This document shows positions 7,795-12,692 of a stretch of DNA of 12,692 bases, piece after piece. The notes below the pieces were generated by a model that did not search any database, had not been told where the DNA came from, and was given only the letters and a program-made list of their open reading frames with translations. A program made the translations under genes and the position numbers. The DNA lies in the NCBI GenBank assembly GCA_028876585.1, contig JAGWRL010000121.1:1-12692 (forward strand), read 5' to 3'. Position 1 is the first letter of the stretch, and every line of letters begins with the position of its first letter. Origin of the DNA: Pseudomonadota bacterium. GTDB taxonomy: Bacteria > Pseudomonadota > Alphaproteobacteria > Rhizobiales > Beijerinckiaceae.

Positions 7795-8665
7795 CCTTGA
7801 GATAGCGGGCGATGGCGGTGATGTTCGCCTTGGGCAGGCGGCTCAGGTTGCGCACCACTTCCGCCATCGCGCCGCCGAGACTGTCGCCGTCGGGCGTGAT
7901 GCCGGTCGTCAACGCCAGCTCGATATCCGACTGCGTCCAAGCTTCCAGCCCCAGCGGCGTGATGTCGTGCGATTTGCCCTTGCCGTCCGGCATTCTGGCG
8001 CCGGTCAGCGCCTTGTCGGCGTTGGGGCCGCCGAGGAAATCGCGCGGCGTGTGACATTCGCCGCAATGGCCGGGGCCCTGCACGAGGTAGCGCCCGTAAT
8101 CGGCGGTGTCGGCGACGGCGACCGCCTCGGGCGGCGTCGCGCGGGTGAGATAGAGCCATTTCCACACCCCGATCGTGCGGCGGATGTTGAAGGGGAAACC
8201 GAAGCCGGGCGGCGGCGATTCGCCGCGCACCTTGGGCAGCCCGCGCAGGAACGCCCACAGGTCGCGCACGTCGGCGACGCTCATGCGGCGATAGGAGGGA
8301 TAGGGGAAGGCGGGGTAGAGATGCTCGCCCTCGTCGTCGACGCCATCGTAGATCGCGCGCGCGAATTTCTGCGCCGACCAATTGCCGATCCCGTCCTCGG
8401 GGTCGGGCGAGATGTTGGGCGGCGTGATCGGCCCGAACGGCGTCTCCAACTCCTTGCCGCCGCCGAGCTTCAGCGGCTCGTCGGCGGATTTGGCGTGGCA
8501 GGCGGCGCAGCCGGCGATCCAGAACACGACCGCGCCGTTATGCGCGTCGCCGGGCTTGTCCATCTCGGCCGCGATGCTGGGGTCGAGCCGGCTCGGGGCC
8601 GAGAGCCGCCAGAACGCGCCGGCGCCGATGAGCGCCAGCACGATCAGCGCCGCAAGCGCCTTCAT
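7784..8665 (-). CDS. Diheme c-type cytochrome, membrane-anchored
   Basis: Predicted 293-residue periplasmic electron carrier. An N-terminal hydrophobic stretch (about 3-18) lacks a clear AxA cleavage site, so it more likely anchors the protein in the inner membrane than being removed. Two cytochrome c domains follow, with haem-binding CAACH (53-57) and CGECH (201-205). Likely axial methionines are M128 in SYRRMSVADV and M267 in LGGAMAEVV. The region AFPYPSYRRMSVADVRDLW is typical of diheme cytochrome subunits and of the domains in gluconate/alcohol dehydrogenase cytochrome subunits. Those usually have three haems and about 430 residues, so this is a shorter two-domain form. Its ATG overlaps the TGA of the upstream cytochrome c' gene (ATGA), which implies coupled translation. 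The redox partner is not shown by the sequence. Confidence 0.88.
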   Translation of the reverse strand: MKALAALIVLALIGAGAFWRLSAPSRLDPSIAAEMDKPGDAHNGAVVFWIAGCAACHAKSADEPLKLGGGKELETPFGPITPPNISPDPEDGIGNWSAQKFARAIYDGVDDEGEHLYPAFPYPSYRRMSVADVRDLWAFLRGLPKVRGESPPPGFGFPFNIRRTIGVWKWLYLTRATPPEAVAVADTADYGRYLVQGPGHCGECHTPRDFLGGPNADKALTGARMPDGKGKSHDITPLGLEAWTQSDIELALTTGITPDGDSLGGAMAEVVRNLSRLPKANITAIARYLKAGR

Positions 8666-9096
8666 TTTTCCTTGGCGCGGTAGAGTTCGTGGCAGGCGCC
8701 GCAGTCCTTGAACAGGGGCGGGAAATTGGCCTTGAACGACGCCTCGTCCTTGACCGAGGCGAGCAACAGCTTGGAATCGGCCCCGAGCTTGGCGAGCTTG
8801 GCCTCGAAATCGCTCTTGTTCTGCCAGATCGCCGGCAACGCGTTGGTCTTGCCCTTGTCGCTGTCGGCCGGGAACAGCGCCGGCGCCTTCTCCGAGGTCT
8901 CGATAAACTGATTGAGCGCGGCTTGCGCGGTTTCGAGCTTGAACGGCGCCGCGCCTTTCATGATCGCGACAATGCCCTTCGCCGCCGCGCCGTTCGCCTT
9001 CATCAATTTCTGCCGCGCTTGGATCGGATCGTCGGCGGCGACGCCCGCCCCCGTGCCGACCAGCACCGCAATAGCCGCCAGAACACTCCGCCGCAT
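8662..9096 (-). CDS. Cytochrome c' family protein (class II cytochrome c)
   Basis: Predicted 144-residue periplasmic monohaem cytochrome. MRRSVLAAIAVLVGTGAGVA reads as a cleavable signal peptide, with cleavage likely after A20. The mature part is a four-helix-bundle cytochrome c' with the family landmarks ARQKLMKANGAAAKG, LFPADSDKG, ALPAIW and a C-terminal haem site CGACHELYR (C132, C135, H136). In this family the haem iron is often five-coordinate and binds NO or CO; roles in NO detoxification or electron transfer are known. Which applies here cannot be read from the sequence. ATG 9096 is chosen over an upstream in-frame start at 9174 because the signal peptide and a strong GGAGGAG ribosome binding site fit it. 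It overlaps the diheme cytochrome gene by four bases and lies 84 bp after the aldehyde dehydrogenase gene. Confidence 0.92.
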   Translation of the reverse strand: MRRSVLAAIAVLVGTGAGVAADDPIQARQKLMKANGAAAKGIVAIMKGAAPFKLETAQAALNQFIETSEKAPALFPADSDKGKTNALPAIWQNKSDFEAKLAKLGADSKLLLASVKDEASFKANFPPLFKDCGACHELYRAKEK

Positions 9097-9102
9097 GCCG
9101 CT

Positions 9103-9109
9103 CTCCTCC
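9103..9109 (-). promoter_or_regulatory. Ribosome binding site of the cytochrome c' gene
   Basis: GGAGGAG on the minus strand lies six bases before ATG 9096. It fixes that start over the longer in-frame reading from 9174, which would put 26 extra residues in front of the signal peptide. Confidence 0.85.
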
Positions 9110-9115
9110 GCTGCC

Positions 9116-9134
9116 GCCCCCGTTCGCCGGGGGC
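9116..9134 (-). terminator. GC hairpin between the aldehyde dehydrogenase and cytochrome c' genes
   Basis: GCCCCCG (9116-9122) and CGGGGGC (9128-9134) form a seven-pair all-GC stem with a five-base loop. On the minus strand it lies about 46 bases after the aldehyde dehydrogenase stop and ends six bases before the cytochrome c' ribosome binding site. No T-run follows. It could be a weak terminator, an mRNA-processing or stability stem that sets different expression of the two parts, or a leader element. Confidence 0.4.
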
Positions 9135-9180
9135 TATGCGGGTAGTGGTACAGGAGTGCGACGCCATAAGGCAACGCGGC

Positions 9181-10644
9181 TCAGCCGTGTTTGAACACCA
9201 GCGTCTTCAGCGCGGCGAAGTCGTATAGCGCGGCAAAGCCCTTTTCGCGGCCGTGGCCCGATTTCTTCATGCCGCCGAACGGCAGTTCGACGCCGCCGCC
9301 GGCGCCGTAGCCGTTGACGAACACCTGTCCCGCCCGCACCTTGCGCGCCACCCGCATCGCCCGCGCGCCGTCGGCGGACCACACGCCCGCCACCAGCCCG
9401 TAGTCGGTGGAATTGGCGAGCCGCACCGCCTCCGCCTCGTCGCGGAACGGCATCGCCGCCAGGATCGGCCCGAACACTTCCTGCTGCACCAGCGCCATGC
9501 CCACATTGTCGACGCCATAGATCGCCGGCTTGACGAAAAAGCCCTGCGCGGGCACGCCCGCGGCGATCCCGCCCTCCGCCAGTTTGCGCGCCCCCGCCCC
9601 TTCCGCGGCGGCGATCATGCCCTCGATGCGGCGCTTTTGCTTCATTGAGATCACCGGCCCGAGTTCGCGGTCCATCTCCGGCGTCCCCGCGCTCACCTTG
9701 GCGAAGCGGGCCGTGAGGTCGGCCATGAAGCGATCCCAGATTTTCGCGTCCAGCAGCAGCCGCGAGCCGGCCGAGCAGGTCTGGCCGGCGTTCTGCACGA
9801 TGGCGGCGACGACGGAGGCGAGCGCGGCCTCCCAATCGGCGTCGGCGAACACGATCTGCGGCGATTTTCCGCCCAGTTCCAGCGTGCAGCCGATGTGATT
9901 GCGCGCCGCCGCCGTCTGCACCGCCGTTCCCACTTCCTGACTGCCGGTGAAGGAGATGAAATCGACGCCGGGATGGGCGCACAGCGCCGCGCCCGCCTCC
10001 TCGCCCAGGCCCGGCACGATGTTCAGCGCGCCTTCGGGCAGGCCCGCTTCGGCGGCGAGTTCGGCCAGCCGCAGCGGCGCGAGGCAAGCGTCCTCGGCCG
10101 GCTTCAGCACGCAGGCATTGCCGACCGCCAGCGAGGCGCCAATGGTGCGGCCGAACATCTGCACGGGATAGTTCCACGGGATGATATGCGCCGTCACCCC
10201 CTTCGGCTCCCAGACGGTGGCGGCGAAATAGCCGTCAAGAAAGGTGAGCGTGTCGCCGTGCAGCTTGTCGGCGGCGCCGCCGTAATATTCGAAATAGCGC
10301 GCCACAGCGACCGCGTCGGCGCGCGCCTGTTTCATCGGCTTGCCGGTGTCGCGCGCCTCCAGCGCCGTGATCTCGTCGGCGTGGTCCTCGATCAGGCGGC
10401 CGAATTTCGACAGGATGCGGCCGCGCTCGGTCGCGCTCATCCGCCCCCAGGCGCCCTCTTCGAACGCCCGCCGTGCGGCCGCGACCGCGAGATCGACGTC
10501 CTGCGCGCCGCCCGCCGCGATGGCGGCGAAGGCGACGCCCTCGGCCGGGGCGATCATCGGCAGCGTCGCGCCGGAGGCGGCGGGGCGCCATTGGTTGTCG
10601 ATGAACACGCCTTGGGCGGCGGCCGGGGTGACGGGCTTGTTCAT
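9181..10644 (-). CDS. NAD(P)-dependent aldehyde dehydrogenase
   Basis: Cytosolic 487-residue enzyme of the classical ALDH superfamily, oxidising an aldehyde to its acid with NAD(P)+. All key residues are visible: N158 in PWNYP (oxyanion site), K181 in KPAE (cofactor), FTGSQEVG (about 232-239), general base E256 in LELGGKSP, nucleophile C290 in GQTCSAGSR, and E389 in QEVFGP. The overall pattern resembles betaine-aldehyde or gamma-glutamyl-aminobutyraldehyde dehydrogenases, but I cannot assign the substrate. AAGGAGG stands five bases before the ATG. It is 61 bp downstream of the CxxC protein gene and 84 bp upstream of the cytochrome pair on the same strand. The cytochromes are periplasmic, so a direct electron link from this cytosolic NAD enzyme is not implied. 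Confidence 0.95.
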   Translation of the reverse strand: MNKPVTPAAAQGVFIDNQWRPAASGATLPMIAPAEGVAFAAIAAGGAQDVDLAVAAARRAFEEGAWGRMSATERGRILSKFGRLIEDHADEITALEARDTGKPMKQARADAVAVARYFEYYGGAADKLHGDTLTFLDGYFAATVWEPKGVTAHIIPWNYPVQMFGRTIGASLAVGNACVLKPAEDACLAPLRLAELAAEAGLPEGALNIVPGLGEEAGAALCAHPGVDFISFTGSQEVGTAVQTAAARNHIGCTLELGGKSPQIVFADADWEAALASVVAAIVQNAGQTCSAGSRLLLDAKIWDRFMADLTARFAKVSAGTPEMDRELGPVISMKQKRRIEGMIAAAEGAGARKLAEGGIAAGVPAQGFFVKPAIYGVDNVGMALVQQEVFGPILAAMPFRDEAEAVRLANSTDYGLVAGVWSADGARAMRVARKVRAGQVFVNGYGAGGGVELPFGGMKKSGHGREKGFAALYDFAALKTLVFKHG

Positions 10645-10705
10645 GGGCGCCTCCTTGGGGGCAGCGGGCGGAATTTCATCAGCATAGCGCGTTGGCCGGC
10701 GCAGA

Positions 10706-11308
10706 TCACGCCTGCGGCGCGCCGTCGCCGCGCGGCTTATAGCCGCCCTTGAGCGCCGCCAGTATCGAGGGCGGCGTCAGCGCGATCGCTTCGGCCCCCG
10801 CCGGCGCCGGCTCGGGCGCGCCGTAATCGCCGAAACTCCAGCGGTGGAGCCGCCCGCCCGCGACGAGATGCGGCGCCGCGCGCCAGAGCACCATCGCCCC
10901 GTCGGGCGCGCCATCGAGCGCAAGCGGGCGCTTGGGCGCGAGCCGCTCGGCGTGCAGCCGCGCGTCCATCGCCCTCGCGCTCGGGGCGAGGCCGGGAAAG
11001 GCGGCCTGAAACGCCTTCGCCTCGGCGTAACGGCATTGGAAGCACGGGCGATGGCCCGCCGCCAGCGCCGTCGGCTCGTCGCGGAAGAACAGTTCGGTGT
11101 AGCCGGCGCCGAACACTTCGCGCCAGCGGCCGCGGAATTCGCACAGGCAGGCGATCCACGCTTTCGACGCCCAGCGCTTGCGCCCGATCGCCCGCGCCGC
11201 GTCGTGGATGCGCCCGCCCCTGTTGCCCATCAGCCGGCCGCGCTCGGGAACCGCCCACAATTCGCCGAACGGATCGACCCGGTTTTGCAGCGGGCGCGGC
11301 GCGTTCAC
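10706..11308 (-). CDS. Conserved uncharacterised CxxC protein, coupled to an L,D-transpeptidase
   Basis: A 200-residue soluble protein without signal peptide. I recognise it as a conserved alphaproteobacterial family of unknown function: RPLQNRVDPFGE near the start, RLMGNRGGRIH (25-35), KRWASKAWIACLCEFRG (44-60), YTELFFRDEPTALAAGHRPCFQCR (70-93) and a C-terminal LTPPSILAALKGGY. The ALAAGHRPCFQC segment resembles the second half of the Ada metal-binding domain (ALAAGFRPCKRC), with a CxxC at C89/C92; a CxC at C54/C56 could supply the other two ligands. That likeness is my inference. GTG at 11308 is chosen because conservation begins there and because GTGA overlaps the stop of the upstream transpeptidase gene. 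No separate ribosome binding site is seen, so translation is probably coupled. An in-frame upstream extension is low-complexity antisense sequence. Confidence 0.78.
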   Translation of the reverse strand: MNAPRPLQNRVDPFGELWAVPERGRLMGNRGGRIHDAARAIGRKRWASKAWIACLCEFRGRWREVFGAGYTELFFRDEPTALAAGHRPCFQCRYAEAKAFQAAFPGLAPSARAMDARLHAERLAPKRPLALDGAPDGAMVLWRAAPHLVAGGRLHRWSFGDYGAPEPAPAGAEAIALTPPSILAALKGGYKPRGDGAPQA

Positions 11309-12692
11309 CGACTGCGCAGCAGATCGAAGATCGTCATCGGCGCCGTCGCGGCGGGAGCCGGGGCCGCAGCAGCCGCCGGAGCATTCGCCTGCGCCTGCGC
11401 TTGAGCCTGGGCCTGCGCCTGCGCGGCGGCGGCGTTGGCTTCCGCCGCCGGATCGAGGCCGTAGACGTCGTTGCGGAAATTGACGGTTCCGTCCTCGTTG
11501 GCCCAACCGGTGAGATAGACCCAGATCACCGGCACCGCGTGCGACAGCTTGATGTCGTAGCGCTCCTTGGTCTTCATCTTGTCGGTCAGCGCCGTCTTGT
11601 CCCAGCCGCCGGGCGTGTCCTCAAGCAGCCAGGCGGCGTAATCGTAGACGCCCTGCACGCGCACGCAGCCGTGGCTGAGGAAACGGAAATCGCGGCCGAA
11701 CAGCGCCTTGCCCGGCGTGTCGTGCATATAGACGGCGAGCTTGTTGGGCATGCCGATGCGGATCGAGCCGAGCGAATTGCCGGCCCCGGAATCCTGGCGC
11801 AGGATGTAGTTGGCGGCGCGCTCGGTGTTCCAGTTGATCGAGGCCGGGTCGATCTCATGCAACTGCCCGTCGAGCACGCGGATGCGCATCCGCTTGAGAT
11901 AGCTTGGGTCCCGCTGCATGTGCGGGATGATCTCTTTCTTGATGATCGAGGTCGGCACGGTCCAGGTCGGATTGAGGTTGACGACCGAGATATGCGCGGA
12001 AATCTCCGGCGAGGGATGATCGGGGTCGCCGACGATGGCGACATAGCGATGCGCGACCAGCCCATCCTGCACCGCCTCGACCGAGGTCGAGGGCAGGTTG
12101 ACCACGACATAGCGCTTCTCGAAATCGACGTGCATCGTCGACAGCCGCGCCGCGCTGGCGGCCAGCTCCTGCCGGCGCGTCTCGGCCGACACGTTGATCG
12201 CCTTCAGCGTCGCGCCGACGACGGCGCCGGTCGGGCGCAGCCCCATGCGCTCCTGGAAATGCTTGACCGCCGCCGTCAAACTGGCGTCCCACTTGCGCGC
12301 GGCCGCGCCGTGGCGCTCCTCGGTCAGATCGCCCTCGATCTCCAGATGGCGGCGCAATTTCTCCACCGCCTCGCCCTTGGAGCCGGGCCGCAGCGCCGGC
12401 AAATCGGTCGCCCAGCCGCCCTGCTCGACGATATGGGCATAGCGCTCGGCGGCTTTCTGCGTGGCGGCGTAAGTGTCGGGCGATAAAGTGGGATGCGGAT
12501 CGCTCGACAGCACCGTCTCCAGTTGCGGCGGGCGCGGCTTGGGCTTGGCCTTCGGCTTGGGCGCGACATCGACCGGGATCGGCTCCGCCGGCAAGGCGTC
12601 GGCGGGCGATGCGGCGGCGGGTGAAGCGGCGGGGGCCGGCGCGCTTTGCGGCGCGGCGGCGGCGGCCGGCGTCGGAGCGGCGGCGGGGCTGG
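11305..12692 (-). CDS. L,D-transpeptidase, YcbB type (5' end beyond window)
   Basis: Partial gene: the frame stays open to the right edge, so N-terminus and signal peptide are not seen. L,D-transpeptidases make 3-3 cross-links in peptidoglycan in the periplasm. The visible N-terminus is an Ala/Pro-rich linker followed by KPKAKPKPRPP, likely a wall-spanning or disordered segment. A peptidoglycan-binding domain follows (LRPGSKGEAVEKLRRHL to TGAVVGATLKAINV; codons about 12195-12390). The YkuD catalytic domain has VYMHDTP and LSHGCVRVQG, with the nucleophile Cys codon at 11665-11667. The segment after it (LLEDTPGGWDK ... VIWVYLTGWANEDGTV) is typical of the YcbB group. The C-terminus carries an Ala-Gln repeat and ends MTIFDLLRSR. 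Its TGA overlaps the GTG of the downstream CxxC protein gene. Confidence 0.92.
   Translation of the reverse strand, partial: SPAAAPTPAAAAAPQSAPAPAASPAAASPADALPAEPIPVDVAPKPKAKPKPRPPQLETVLSSDPHPTLSPDTYAATQKAAERYAHIVEQGGWATDLPALRPGSKGEAVEKLRRHLEIEGDLTEERHGAAARKWDASLTAAVKHFQERMGLRPTGAVVGATLKAINVSAETRRQELAASAARLSTMHVDFEKRYVVVNLPSTSVEAVQDGLVAHRYVAIVGDPDHPSPEISAHISVVNLNPTWTVPTSIIKKEIIPHMQRDPSYLKRMRIRVLDGQLHEIDPASINWNTERAANYILRQDSGAGNSLGSIRIGMPNKLAVYMHDTPGKALFGRDFRFLSHGCVRVQGVYDYAAWLLEDTPGGWDKTALTDKMKTKERYDIKLSHAVPVIWVYLTGWANEDGTVNFRNDVYGLDPAAEANAAAAQAQAQAQAQAQANAPAAAAAPAPAATAPMTIFDLLRSR
11387..11424 (-). repeat. Degenerate GCCTGC hexamer repeat encoding an Ala-Gln tract
   Basis: About six imperfect copies of GCCTGC (plus-strand sense) lie within the 3' part of the L,D-transpeptidase gene and encode an alternating Ala-Gln run in the C-terminal tail. 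Because units are six bases, copy-number change would keep the reading frame and alter only tail length. It lies outside the catalytic domain. Confidence 0.75.

Noticed and set aside
9097..9174. Earlier in-frame start for cytochrome c' at 9174
   Set aside because: It would bury the signal peptide behind 26 residues and ignore the strong GGAGGAG site before ATG 9096.
11309..11506. Upstream extension of the CxxC protein into the transpeptidase gene
   Set aside because: The added sequence is Gly/Arg/Ser-rich antisense-like filler in another frame of the transpeptidase Ala-Gln tail. GTG 11308 with a GTGA overlap is a better start.

Overview
The window is GC-rich, gene-dense bacterial chromosome, most likely from an alphaproteobacterium and perhaps from the Hyphomicrobiales (Rhizobiales). 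This placement rests on family resemblance (class II xylose isomerase, RibF, paired c-type cytochromes, a YcbB-type L,D-transpeptidase, a CxxC family I recall mainly from Alphaproteobacteria), on compact gene packing and on a REP-like palindrome at the left edge. I see no tRNA, rRNA, CRISPR array, insertion sequence, integrase or phage gene. Nine protein genes fill almost all of it; the longest gene-free stretch is the first 189 bases.

Left part (1-4757), central metabolism. A REP-like hairpin (56-90) precedes a long three-domain aminopeptidase P (190-1989, +). It converges on glucose-6-phosphate isomerase pgi (1986-3626, -), and the two stop codons overlap. Upstream of pgi on the same strand lies ribF (3687-4637, -), the riboflavin kinase/FAD synthetase, which starts at TTG. 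The 60 bp between ribF and pgi hold a perfect 12-bp inverted repeat just before the pgi ribosome binding site.

Middle (4758-7702). xylA (4758-6068, +) diverges from ribF and has no xylulokinase or xyl regulator beside it. It converges on a TPR protein with a C-terminal ATP-grasp-like domain (6104-7702, -), a probable enzyme of unknown substrate. A short palindrome sits one base upstream of that gene's ribosome binding site.

Right part (7784-12692), all on the minus strand. In transcription order: a YcbB-type L,D-transpeptidase (5' end beyond the window), a 200-residue CxxC protein coupled to it by a GTGA overlap, an NAD(P)-type aldehyde dehydrogenase, a cytochrome c' and a diheme cytochrome c coupled by an ATGA overlap. 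GC-rich hairpins lie in front of the cytochrome pair and at its end. These genes could form one or two transcripts: a cell-wall pair and an oxidoreductase/cytochrome group.

Most of the window is ordinary. The items most worth a second look are the TPR/ATP-grasp protein, the CxxC protein coupled to a peptidoglycan cross-linking enzyme (its C-terminal motif resembles half of the Ada zinc site), the ribF-pgi inverted repeat and the hairpins that abut ribosome binding sites. I did not find clear evidence of a wholly new multi-gene system.
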